The notes under the pieces are model-generated. The model saw only the letters and a program-made list of their open reading frames with translations, was not told the origin of the DNA and did not search any database. A stretch of 28,467 bases of DNA from JBBSZK01 sp964428325 (lineage in GTDB: Archaea; Nanobdellota; Nanobdellia; Pacearchaeales; GW2011-AR1). This document shows, one piece after another, positions 6,877-14,324 of the stretch. Both the position numbers and the translations under genes were made by a program. Position 1 is the stretch's first letter, and each line of letters begins with the position of its first letter. The DNA lies in the NCBI GenBank assembly GCA_964428325.1, contig CAYRXU010000011.1:1-28467 (forward strand), written 5' to 3'.

Positions 6877-7835
6877 CGTTCAATATTCTCCAAAAGTTTC
6901 AACTTAGCAACAAAGAAACCCTCGCTATCATTATCCTGTGGATAAACTCTGTGACAGAGTTTAACTCTTTCATCAAACGTCTCGCCGCGCCATGAAGTCA
7001 TACCTTCCCGCGTCTTCAAGGGTAGCTCAACCTTCTCAATCTCAACAGGAAAGTTCTTCAAGGCAAAATCAACAACAGCCTCATTTTCCTCAGGGGCATG
7101 AGTGCAAGTCGAATAAACAATACTTCCTCCTTTCTTCAAACACTTGATCGCATGAGCAATCAGCTTCTTCTGCATACGGCCCAACTTGTCAACCATCTTA
7201 GGATTCCACATGATGAATGTCTTAGGGCTGCTTCTAAGCGTTCCTTCTCCAGAACAAGGCGCATCAAGCAAAATCTTGTCAGCCAAGAAACCCGTCTCAG
7301 CAAGCCGATCACATAAAGTCACCCCGTCTAGTCTAGTGAGCACATCATTGCTAACTCCACAGCGTTCCATATTAGCAGCAAGAATAGTGATGCGGTCAAG
7401 CTTGATATCGTTAGCAATGAGCGTTCCTTTATTCTCCATGGCTGCAGCCATTTGAGTCGTCTTGCTTCCAGGTGAGGCACATACGTCTACAACAAAATCT
7501 CCTGCTTCTGGCTGCAAAGCAAGTACAGAGAGCATACTAGAAATCTCCTGAACATAATAGTATCCCAATAGATGCTCAATGGATTTACCAAGCTCGCCAG
7601 GCCCTAACTCGCTTTCAATACGCATAATGTGCTTGTGTTTTGCAAAAGGTCTCACAACTTTCCACTTCTTATTTAAACGCTCAAACAGAACATCGCAATC
7701 GATCTTGAGAGTGTTGCATCTTATGTAATTAAGAGGTTGTGTATGAATAATCTTATCAAACTTACCAAAGTCTTCAGCATTTGGAAGTAGCTCACGCATT
7801 CGCGCTTCAAACGCTGGCTTCATCTCATATCTCAT
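6873..7835 (-). CDS. NOL1/NOP2/Sun-family RNA (cytosine-5) methyltransferase
   Basis: This SAM-dependent enzyme of 320 residues makes 5-methylcytosine in tRNA or rRNA. SAM motif I is VDVCASPGSKTTQ at 118-127 onward. Motif IV is LLDAPCSGEGT with C194. Motif VI is YSTCTHAPEENEAV with C244, the residue that attacks the base in this family; C194 helps release the product. An N-terminal RNA-binding section (about 1-100) contains the usual IRCNTLKI strand. Position specificity (for example tRNA C49 or rRNA) is not determinable. The start ATG lies about 26 nt from the TATA box CTTAAAAC (7857-7864 on minus). It leads the methyltransferase-Nudix-PUA operon. Confidence 0.92.
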   Translation of the reverse strand: MRYEMKPAFEARMRELLPNAEDFGKFDKIIHTQPLNYIRCNTLKIDCDVLFERLNKKWKVVRPFAKHKHIMRIESELGPGELGKSIEHLLGYYYVQEISSMLSVLALQPEAGDFVVDVCASPGSKTTQMAAAMENKGTLIANDIKLDRITILAANMERCGVSNDVLTRLDGVTLCDRLAETGFLADKILLDAPCSGEGTLRSSPKTFIMWNPKMVDKLGRMQKKLIAHAIKCLKKGGSIVYSTCTHAPEENEAVVDFALKNFPVEIEKVELPLKTREGMTSWRGETFDERVKLCHRVYPQDNDSEGFFVAKLKLLENIER

Positions 7836-7856
7836 AACACCAAGGGGAAAACAAGG

Positions 7857-7864
7857 GTTTTAAG
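7857..7864 (-). promoter_or_regulatory. TATA box of the methyltransferase operon
   Basis: The minus strand reads CTTAAAAC, centred about 26 nt upstream of the ATG at 7835. It indicates a leaderless first gene. Confidence 0.55.
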
Positions 7865-7888
7865 GCTGTTGATTCCAACACGATAATA

Positions 7889-7900
7889 CTTAAAATATAG
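7889..7900 (+). promoter_or_regulatory. TATA box of the gene at 7917
   Basis: CTTAAAATATAG is centred about 23 nt upstream of the ATG at 7917. The upstream in-frame ATG at 7902 almost touches this box and cannot be in a transcript that starts from it. Confidence 0.6.
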
Positions 7901-7916
7901 AATGATTGAGATAATC

Positions 7917-8177
7917 ATGCCTGCAATCAAGTACGGTGTCAGAACAACAGTCAACGAAAATCCTTACGATGGAAGACCAAGCTCTTGCCCTGATGAAGCT
8001 ATTTTAACAGTACTAAAACAGAGAGACCAGGGAGTTACCTGCGAACTATACGCCGAATGCGGCAGGAGAATAGTAACAATTGACCTGTTCCCTCCGGAGA
8101 GTAAGTCAGATCTCGAATCTATCAGAAGAAGAGTCGAAATGATAGCATCTAGAGAATTAACAGATTGCGCTGCCTAA
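7917..8177 (+). CDS. Small protein of unknown function (86 aa)
   Basis: No family is recognised. The protein begins MPAIKYGVRTTVNENPYDG, has a mixed strand/helix appearance, contains four Cys without a CxxC pair, and ends in a helical segment (SDLESIRRRVEMIASREL). No membrane segment is present. An earlier ATG at 7902 would add five residues, but the TATA spacing selects 7917. It is a single gene between divergent and tandem neighbours with its own promoter. Confidence 0.5.
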   Translation: MPAIKYGVRTTVNENPYDGRPSSCPDEAILTVLKQRDQGVTCELYAECGRRIVTIDLFPPESKSDLESIRRRVEMIASRELTDCAA

Positions 8178-8182
8178 ATAAC

Positions 8183-8196
8183 TATATACTTTTATA
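8183..8196 (+). promoter_or_regulatory. TATA box of topA
   Basis: TATATACTTTTATA covers two overlapping TATA-like elements. The second (TTTATA) lies about 25 nt upstream of the ATG at 8218, consistent with a leaderless transcript. Confidence 0.55.
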
Positions 8197-8217
8197 CCTT
8201 CCATAATACAAGCCAAA

Positions 8218-10428
8218 ATGAGCGCTGTTGAATCCTTCCTTACTATGACTGAACCTAAGAAAACAGTAGAGAAAACTGTGCGCCAGAAGCCATCTATGGA
8301 AGAGCTTACCACTATTGAATCCCCAGGAAGTTCCGAATCCGATGATCGGCCAGCTCCAACAAAAAAGAGAAAAGCTCGTCCTAAAAAAGAAAAGGTTGCT
8401 CCATCTGAAATAGAGTTTCGAAGAGACGCAACTCTAATCATCACAGAAAAACCGCAGGCAGCTCTAAAGATCGCATCTGCCCTAGGCAATCCACGCAAGT
8501 ACAGCGAAAACAATGTTCCTTTCTATGAACTTACACGCGGCGGAAAGAAAATCATTGTCGCTTCAGCAGTAGGCCATCTTTTCAACCTAACTTATGCAAA
8601 AGGCGAAAAGGGTTGGCCTATCTTCAAGACCGAATGGATACCCTCTTACGAAAAAGCCGCCTTCACCAGAAGATACTACGAACTAATCAAAAAGTTGGCA
8701 AAGCGTGCCAACGAAGTAGTTGTAGCAACAGACTACGACATAGAGGGAGAGGTAATAGGATGGAACATTTTGCGCTTTATAGTGAGGCAAGAAGACGCAA
8801 AGCGTATGAAATTCTCCACACTCACGAAGCCAGAGCTAGAGAAAGCGTATGATCATCCGCTTCCGACGCTCGATTGGGGACAGGCATACGCTGGCGAAAC
8901 GCGTCATTATTTAGACTGGTTCTACGGCATCAATCTCTCACGCGCACTCATGTCAGCCATAAAAAAAGCAGGATCATTCCGCGTATTATCAATAGGAAGA
9001 ATCCAAGGTCCGGCCCTCAAAATAATTGTAGATCGTGAAAGAGAAATTGCAGACTTCAAACCCGAACCTTACTGGCAGGTATTCGCCCACACGCACAAGA
9101 CTCCTTACAAATACATCAAGGATATTTTCAACAAAGAAGAGTTAGAGAGTTTCAATGGAATAAAGAAAGCAAACGCCCAAACGCTAAAGAAAACAGAGCA
9201 TGTTGAGCCACCTTACCCATTCGACCTTACAACACTACAAAGAGAGATGTACGCATGGCATCGCATCAGTCCAGCAAGAACGTTGCAGCTAGCACAAAGT
9301 CTCTACCTTGATGGAATTATCTCTTATCCGAGAACTTCCTCGCAAAAGATTCCAGCAGAAATCGAGCCAAAAAAGATACTCAAGCAATTAGAAAAACAAT
9401 TTCCATTCGCAAAGAAAGCTACAAGAACAAATCCTGTTGAAGGTCCTAAGTCAGATCCCGCTCATCCCTCAATTTATCCAACAGGTGAGCTTGCATCTCT
9501 TGACGGCGAAGAAAAGAAGCTGTACGAGCTCATTGTCAGAAGATTCATCGCCGCATTTGCCACCGATGCAGTTCTTGCACGGACCTATGGAATGCTTACC
9601 GCAGAAGACAAGAAATTTACTGCCAACGGCACAGCAGTTCTAGATAAGGGCTGGATGGAGATCTATCCTTCAACAGTCGAAGAATCGACAGTTCCAGACC
9701 TTAATGGGCCAGTAAACATTGACAAGGTAGAAATCGCAGAGAAAGAAACACAACCTCCAAAGAGATACACCCCAGCATCACTCATCACACTACTTGAAAA
9801 AAAGAATCTTGGTACAAAGAGCACAAGATCGATGATTGTAGAAACGCTCTTCGACCGTGGCTACCTTGAAGGCAAAAGCATACAAGCCACACCATTGGGA
9901 ATGAAACTAATCGCATCACTAGAAAAATATTCTCCAATCATTATCGATGAAAATCTTACACGAGACCTTGAAGAAAAGATGGAAGACCTTCAACTCAAAG
10001 ATGATAATCGACCTGAAAAAGAAAAAGCAATACTTGGAGATGCAGAGCGAATCATAGGGGCCATCGCACGTGAATTCAAACTCAAAGAAGCTGAAATTGG
10101 GCAGGCACTTGTCGAAGGCTCGCAAGAACTCCGAGAACAACAAAGAGAACAAAACATCATCATGCCCTGCCCACAATGCAAAGTTGGGATGTTGACAATA
10201 AAATACAGCAAAAAAACAAAGAAGCAGTTTGCCGCCTGCACAAAATATCCTGAATGCAAAGCGACATACAGCCTCCCTCCAAACTCCCTAATCAAGAAAA
10301 CAGATAAGCTCTCAGAGAACGGCCTTCCATTACTCATGGCCCTTCGCAAAGGCCGCAAACCATGGATATTCGAATTCAATCCAAACTACAAGAAAGAACA
10401 GGATAGTCAACCAAGTGAATCAGCTTGA
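8218..10428 (+). CDS. topA: DNA topoisomerase I (type IA)
   Basis: This enzyme relaxes negatively supercoiled DNA by single-strand passage through a covalent tyrosine link. The 736 residues start with a charged, low-complexity extension (about 1-70). The Toprim domain follows, with E77 (IITEKPQ) and D172-x-D174-x-E176-G-E178. The catalytic Tyr is Y370 in DGIISYPRTSSQ. Helix-turn-helix-like and gate segments follow (SLITLLEKKNLGTKSTRS). A C-terminal zinc ribbon lies at about 649-690 (CPQC...CTKYPEC). The start is the ATG 25 nt from a TATA box; the ATG at codon 10 is an alternative. The last 22 bases overlap the small minus-strand gene that follows. Confidence 0.95.
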   Translation: MSAVESFLTMTEPKKTVEKTVRQKPSMEELTTIESPGSSESDDRPAPTKKRKARPKKEKVAPSEIEFRRDATLIITEKPQAALKIASALGNPRKYSENNVPFYELTRGGKKIIVASAVGHLFNLTYAKGEKGWPIFKTEWIPSYEKAAFTRRYYELIKKLAKRANEVVVATDYDIEGEVIGWNILRFIVRQEDAKRMKFSTLTKPELEKAYDHPLPTLDWGQAYAGETRHYLDWFYGINLSRALMSAIKKAGSFRVLSIGRIQGPALKIIVDREREIADFKPEPYWQVFAHTHKTPYKYIKDIFNKEELESFNGIKKANAQTLKKTEHVEPPYPFDLTTLQREMYAWHRISPARTLQLAQSLYLDGIISYPRTSSQKIPAEIEPKKILKQLEKQFPFAKKATRTNPVEGPKSDPAHPSIYPTGELASLDGEEKKLYELIVRRFIAAFATDAVLARTYGMLTAEDKKFTANGTAVLDKGWMEIYPSTVEESTVPDLNGPVNIDKVEIAEKETQPPKRYTPASLITLLEKKNLGTKSTRSMIVETLFDRGYLEGKSIQATPLGMKLIASLEKYSPIIIDENLTRDLEEKMEDLQLKDDNRPEKEKAILGDAERIIGAIAREFKLKEAEIGQALVEGSQELREQQREQNIIMPCPQCKVGMLTIKYSKKTKKQFAACTKYPECKATYSLPPNSLIKKTDKLSENGLPLLMALRKGRKPWIFEFNPNYKKEQDSQPSESA

Positions 10429-10652
10429 GGATTCCAAGGGCGACCATACATAATATCAAACACATCCTGCATATTTAATGTGCTTAAACTCTGCTTCACC
10501 CGATCTCCAGAATCATACTGCCATCTAGGAGCTAGCCCAAAAGTCTGTAGAGTTCTCTGACCATCATCACCAAGAAGATAAAGTGGCTCTAACTGATCGA
10601 TAGGAACTTTTGATAAATCAGCCAAGTTATTGCTAGGATCTCTTTGGACCAT
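10407..10652 (-). CDS. Small protein of unknown function (81 aa) downstream of L15e
   Basis: No family is recognised. The protein is soluble, acidic and rich in Asp, Leu and Gln (DLSKVPIDQLEPLYLLGDDGQ...). It ends within the last codons of topA on the opposite strand. The ATG lies six bases after the L15e stop codon, so it is probably translated from the L15e transcript. A purine-rich GAGGT stretch lies 12 nt upstream of the start, somewhat far for a Shine-Dalgarno. No separate TATA box is visible. Confidence 0.5.
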   Translation of the reverse strand: MVQRDPSNNLADLSKVPIDQLEPLYLLGDDGQRTLQTFGLAPRWQYDSGDRVKQSLSTLNMQDVFDIMYGRPWNPQADSLG

Positions 10653-10658
10653 AAAAAA

Positions 10659-11228
10659 TTACTTACCTCTTCTATTCCAAGCTCTTCCAGAAGGTCGTAC
10701 CTTGAGAGTTCTACTCTTTGTCTTCAATCCACGCGACTTTCTAGCAGCACTAGTAAGGCCGCGGTCAGCACGCTTTCGTGAGTTTCCAATCCAATTGATA
10801 GTCTTATCATTCTTGATTTCAGGTTTAGTAGGGTCAACCATAATAATTTCGTAAAATCCATACTTCCCATCCTTAGCAAGAGGATATGAATTCAAAACCT
10901 CAAGATTAGGGAACTTCTTACCAGCTCGAATTTCAGCAACCCACTGATAACTCATCTTCAGAATCTTACGAGCGTACTGTTTTCGTGACTTTCTTCCCTT
11001 AACGCCCATTCTTTCTCTCTTTCTACCGCCACGCAAAATCTTAACACGTACGACAACAAAACCCTTCTTTGCCTTATATCCCAAAGCTCTAGCCCGATCT
11101 AGTCTCAAGGGCTTATCAACGACGACAGCAGCGTTACCGCGTCTCCACTCAATCATACGATTCTTAAGTGTCTCGTTATCAGGATTCTTCCATGCCTGTC
11201 GCATATAATGATACATTCCGTGTGCCAT
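10659..11228 (-). CDS. rpl15e: 50S ribosomal protein L15e
   Basis: This archaeal/eukaryotic-type large-subunit protein has no bacterial counterpart. The 189 residues begin MAHGMYHYMRQAW. They contain the family stretches RLDRARALGYKAKKGFVVVRV, RGGRKR, VLNSYPLAKDGKYGFYEIIMVDP and a basic tail (RGLKTKSRTLKVRPSGRAWNRRGK), all typical of L15e, at near the usual length (~190). The start lies about 26 nt from the minus-strand TATA box TTTAAAAATC. A small unknown gene follows in the same transcript. Confidence 0.96.
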   Translation of the reverse strand: MAHGMYHYMRQAWKNPDNETLKNRMIEWRRGNAAVVVDKPLRLDRARALGYKAKKGFVVVRVKILRGGRKRERMGVKGRKSRKQYARKILKMSYQWVAEIRAGKKFPNLEVLNSYPLAKDGKYGFYEIIMVDPTKPEIKNDKTINWIGNSRKRADRGLTSAARKSRGLKTKSRTLKVRPSGRAWNRRGK

Positions 11229-11249
11229 TCTATGTCCTATAAAAGAGGA

Positions 11250-11259
11250 TTTTTAAATC
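11250..11259 (-). promoter_or_regulatory. TATA box of the L15e gene
   Basis: The minus strand reads GATTTAAAAAT, centred about 26 nt upstream of the L15e ATG. It lies just before the 3' end of the minus-strand pilin-like pair. Confidence 0.55.
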
Positions 11260-11272
11260 TATGCGAGGGAGT

Positions 11273-11659
11273 TTATTGGTTAATTGATACAACTCCGTTG
11301 GCCTTCTTAATAACATTCGAACCGATAATAAGCTGCCCACTTACATTAAGAACTGGCTGCGAAATAGCAAAATTCCCGTTAAGCGTTCGAGCGTAAACAA
11401 AACCGTCAACAAGAGTCATATTATAAGTCAGCCCGTAAACTTTCGGTTCTAGCGTAAACACTCTTTGATAACCATTTTCAGCAGCGTAAGCAAGCCCGAT
11501 CTCATCCTGAACAGCCTGAATACGATCCAGCAAACTCTCATACACACCCTGTTTTGCCTGTTCCGAAAGTTGGAGATTAAGAACTCCATAGAGAGTTACA
11601 AACAAGAACATAACAACCCCGACAAGCAACATAAACTCAAGCGCGGACTGCCCTTTCAT
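11273..11659 (-). CDS. Pilin-like protein with class III signal peptide (A)
   Basis: This 128-residue protein begins MKGQSALEFMLLVGVVMFLFV. That is a class III (type IV pilin) signal: a basic residue, Gly at the cleavage site, then Q-S-A-L-E-F with Glu at mature position 5 and a hydrophobic helix. The rest is a small domain with no recognisable motif, containing sequons NMT and NVS. It is probably a minor pilin or pilus subunit. The ATG overlaps the stop of the pilin-like gene upstream (ATGA at 11656-11659). The pair is divergent from the pilus assembly operon. Confidence 0.8.
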   Translation of the reverse strand: MKGQSALEFMLLVGVVMFLFVTLYGVLNLQLSEQAKQGVYESLLDRIQAVQDEIGLAYAAENGYQRVFTLEPKVYGLTYNMTLVDGFVYARTLNGNFAISQPVLNVSGQLIIGSNVIKKANGVVSINQ

Positions 11660-12075
11660 GACGCCTCTTCCACAAGAACACTCTGAGGCTGAGCAGTAAG
11701 TCTAATGTTTCTCACGCCCTCTCCAGTCGAAAGGCTTCCGGTCAAAGGCACCCTGCTTGGATAAGCAAGAAGAGCCGAACCTCCACTAGTAGATATACTG
11801 ATATACAAACCAGTACTAGTCACATTAATCGATCTAACTCCCTGTGGAAGATAAGGTTTAATGATGGTAGTAGAAGGTTCACCAGCGTAATATACGCTTT
11901 CAGCACTATTCACAATATCCTTTGCATAGAAGTCAAGATTATTGTACAAAACCTTATCTCGCGTGACAGAAGTATAGAAAACAGACACTCCAAGCAACAC
12001 TAGAACAAGGAAGGTTATGAAGCCAACTAAGATAAGATACTCACTGCTGATTTGTCCTCGAGAAACACACCTCAT
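11656..12075 (-). CDS. Pilin-like protein with class III signal peptide (B)
   Basis: This 139-residue protein begins MRCVSRGQISSEYLILVGFITFLVL. Arg-Gly precede the predicted cleavage site, then Q-I-S-S-E-Y places Glu at mature +5, as in archaeal pilins of the DUF361/class III type. The C-terminal domain is Ser/Thr-rich with beta propensity, and one NVT sequon lies at INVTSTG. It is the first gene of a two-pilin operon. A TATA-like stretch GTTTATTTTA (12093-12102 on minus) is centred about 23 nt from the ATG. Probably an exported pilus subunit processed by a prepilin peptidase encoded elsewhere. Confidence 0.8.
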   Translation of the reverse strand: MRCVSRGQISSEYLILVGFITFLVLVLLGVSVFYTSVTRDKVLYNNLDFYAKDIVNSAESVYYAGEPSTTIIKPYLPQGVRSINVTSTGLYISISTSGGSALLAYPSRVPLTGSLSTGEGVRNIRLTAQPQSVLVEEAS

Positions 12076-12092
12076 ATACTTCGGTAAGTTTA

Positions 12093-12102
12093 TAAAATAA
12101 AC
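12093..12102 (-). promoter_or_regulatory. TATA element of the minus-strand pilin-like pair
   Basis: The minus strand reads GTTTATTTTA, about 23 nt upstream of the ATG at 12075. The 67-nt region between this gene and the divergent gene at 12143 also contains ATATTTAAAAG at 12126-12136. That element is too close (about 13 nt) to the ATG at 12143 for a leaderless start there. Confidence 0.45.
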
Positions 12103-12142
12103 TCTATATTCCTCAAAGAACCCGGATATTTAAAAGTTCCCG

Positions 12143-12691
12143 ATGAAAAAAAGAGGTAGCCAGTCTGTTTTAGGATTCCTGACAGGATTAATCATAGTTC
12201 TTGCTATAGTACATACCAGCGTTCATCTTGCATTCTACGGTACAGGAATAGCAGGATTCGGTGAAAGAGGAGTCTCAGGTTACGCGATAACAGATGACGT
12301 CAAAGGCACACTGGCTGCAAAGTATCCAAAACTTCCATCACTCTCACAAATGATTATCATAGGCGAATGGATAGCACTCGTTCTAGTTCTTGCGGCAGGA
12401 TTTGTCGTCGAAAAAATAGCTATCAAGAAAGCTACGCCGGCACCCATCATGATACAGCCCCAAGCAAAGGCAGGAAAATCACGAACGGATCTTGATACAC
12501 TCTTCGAGCTTCTCAAAGAAAAGAAGCGTCTAAAACTAGGAGCCATAGCCGTTTCATTTCACCTCTCAGAAGATAATGCTCTAGAGTGGGCAAAGATACT
12601 CGAGTCGGCAAATCTCGCGACGCTCAGTTATCCAAAGTTCGGCGACCCAGAACTCGTGCTCAATGAAGAACAAGCAAAAGCCACACCATAA
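12143..12691 (+). CDS. Membrane protein with C-terminal winged-helix-like domain, head of pilus operon
   Basis: The 182 residues include an N-terminal transmembrane helix (SVLGFLTGLIIVLAIVHTSVHLAF), an outside loop, and a second helix (IIIGEWIALVLVLAAGFVVEKIAI). A cytoplasmic tail of about 75 residues follows. The tail segment DTLFELLKEKKRLKLGAIAVSFHLSEDNALEWAKILESANLATLSYP resembles a winged-helix unit: three helices then a short hairpin. The N-terminus KKRGSQSVLGF loosely echoes a class III signal but lacks Glu at +5. It overlaps the secretion ATPase gene by 29 nt, so it belongs to the pilus operon. A role linking the membrane platform to the ATPase, or in regulation, is inference; no named family is recognised. 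Confidence 0.75.
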   Translation: MKKRGSQSVLGFLTGLIIVLAIVHTSVHLAFYGTGIAGFGERGVSGYAITDDVKGTLAAKYPKLPSLSQMIIIGEWIALVLVLAAGFVVEKIAIKKATPAPIMIQPQAKAGKSRTDLDTLFELLKEKKRLKLGAIAVSFHLSEDNALEWAKILESANLATLSYPKFGDPELVLNEEQAKATP

Positions 12692-14324
12692 GGGAGAAGA
12701 GAAGAAAGTAACTCATGTACACCCACATGAACAAGCTGCAGCTCCAAAAGAACATACAGAACATTCAGCCACGCACGCCCCTCATGAAAAAGCTAAACAC
12801 GCGATAGTGCAACAAGCCACGCAAAACAAAACAGATGTTCTCGAGCGCTACCCTATAGAAGTTGACAAAGCCAAGGTCGAAGTAATAATAAGAAAAGAAA
12901 AAGAAGCAGCTCGCTATGAACTCTCAATGCCGCAGCTCTCTCCTGCTACGGCAGCACTTCTTAACGAGATCAGAAACGAACTAGTAGCAGTCATGAACAT
13001 CAGTATGAAAGAGCTTACAGATCCAGAAGCATTTGGAGCCATAAAGCAACGATTCATTAACGATGCCACCAATCTTCTCAAGGAAAAGGTCCCTTCGCTT
13101 CAAAAAGAGACAGAGGAATTCTTAGTTGGGACACTTATTCAAGAAATGCTTGGCCTTGGAAAAATAGAATTTCTCATCAATGACCCCTCGCTAGAAGAAA
13201 TAGTTATTCAGTCTGCAAAAGAAAATGTGCGAGTATACAATAAACGTTACGGCTGGCTTGAATCAAACGTGCGCGTCAACACAGAAGATGAAATAATCAA
13301 TTACGCCAACATCATTGCCCGTCGCGTAGGTCGCCAGATCACAGTTCTAACTCCACTACTTGACGCTCACTTAGTAACCGGCGACCGTATTAACGCCGTA
13401 CTCTATCCAGTTGACACAAAGGGAAGCACAATCACTATCAGAAAATTCGCCAGAGATCCTTACACAATGATTGATTTAATTAATTCGAAGACCTGTGACC
13501 TTGACATCGCAGCACTCATCTGGCTTGCTATCGAATACGAAATGAACGTTCTAGTCTCAGGGGGCACAGCTTCAGGAAAGACATCGTTCCTTAACGCCTG
13601 TCTTCCTTTCATCCCTCCAAACCAGAGAATCATCAGTATGGAAGACACACGAGAGCTTATGCTGCCTGATTTTCTTTACTGGACACCATTAGTCACACGA
13701 TCACCAAACCCAGAAGGTAAGGGTGAAGTTTCAATGCTCGACCTTCTTATCAACTCACTTAGAATGCGCCCAGATAGAATCATCCTGGGAGAAATGCGTA
13801 AACACGAAGAAGCCATGGTACTATTCGAGGCAATGCATACCGGTCACTCAGTATACGCAACTGTGCACGCCGATTCAGCAACTGAAACAATCTCTCGTCT
13901 AGTCAATCCTCCAATCAATGTCCCGCCTAACTTGCTCAAATCAGTAAACCTGAACGTAACAATGTTCAGAGATAGAAGAAGAGGTATACGTCGCGTACTC
14001 CAAGTCGCCGAATTCGAAGCAGATAAGGAAAACGCCCGTGCCAATCTCCTCTACAGATGGCTACCTGAAGAGGACCGTATGATCAGACATAGTGAAAGCT
14101 CACGTTTCTTCGAAGATATTGAAAGAAACACCGGAATGTCACAAACAGAGATAGCAGATGCGCTCACGCAAAAAAAAGACATTTTAACATGGATGATAAA
14201 ACATAATCTTCGTGACCTCGTAAGCTTCGGAAAAATTATGATCGCGTACTACAGAGACACCACTTCATTGAAAAAAGCAATGGAAAAAGATGATCCGCAG
14301 GCGATACTGGGCGCGAAAAAATGA
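12663..14324 (+). CDS. Type IV pilus assembly ATPase (GspE/PilB/ArlI family)
   Basis: This hexameric secretion ATPase powers pilus extension from the cytoplasm. The 553 residues contain an N-terminal domain with KIEFLINDPSLEEIVIQS, Walker A GGTASGKT at 300-307 (K306), the Asp box SMEDTREL, and the Walker B-type segment DRIILGEMR (E377). The His box HTGHSVYATVHADS is followed by SVNLNVTMFRDRRRGIRRV. The protein resembles archaeal ArlI/TadA types more than bacterial PilB, as no C-terminal zinc tetracysteine is present. The first 50 residues are basic and unusually His-rich (HHKGEEKK...HVHPHEQ...HAPHEKAKH). The chosen ATG overlaps the upstream gene by 29 nt; no other ATG occurs before residue ~88, so the long start is probable but not certain. 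Confidence 0.92.
   Translation: MKNKQKPHHKGEEKKVTHVHPHEQAAAPKEHTEHSATHAPHEKAKHAIVQQATQNKTDVLERYPIEVDKAKVEVIIRKEKEAARYELSMPQLSPATAALLNEIRNELVAVMNISMKELTDPEAFGAIKQRFINDATNLLKEKVPSLQKETEEFLVGTLIQEMLGLGKIEFLINDPSLEEIVIQSAKENVRVYNKRYGWLESNVRVNTEDEIINYANIIARRVGRQITVLTPLLDAHLVTGDRINAVLYPVDTKGSTITIRKFARDPYTMIDLINSKTCDLDIAALIWLAIEYEMNVLVSGGTASGKTSFLNACLPFIPPNQRIISMEDTRELMLPDFLYWTPLVTRSPNPEGKGEVSMLDLLINSLRMRPDRIILGEMRKHEEAMVLFEAMHTGHSVYATVHADSATETISRLVNPPINVPPNLLKSVNLNVTMFRDRRRGIRRVLQVAEFEADKENARANLLYRWLPEEDRMIRHSESSRFFEDIERNTGMSQTEIADALTQKKDILTWMIKHNLRDLVSFGKIMIAYYRDTTSLKKAMEKDDPQAILGAKK

Noticed and set aside
7902..7916. Longer start for the small gene at 7917
   Set aside because: The ATG at 7902 nearly touches the TATA box at 7889-7900 and would be upstream of the predicted transcript start.
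11465..11686. Plus-strand open frame antisense to the pilin-like gene A
   Set aside because: It has no promoter or motif, and the opposite strand has a clear class III signal peptide.
12126..12136. ATATTTAAAAG as the leaderless promoter of the gene at 12143
   Set aside because: It is only about 13 nt from the ATG, so a transcript from it would begin inside the gene. It may be incidental or serve another start; the real promoter of the pilus operon remains unclear.
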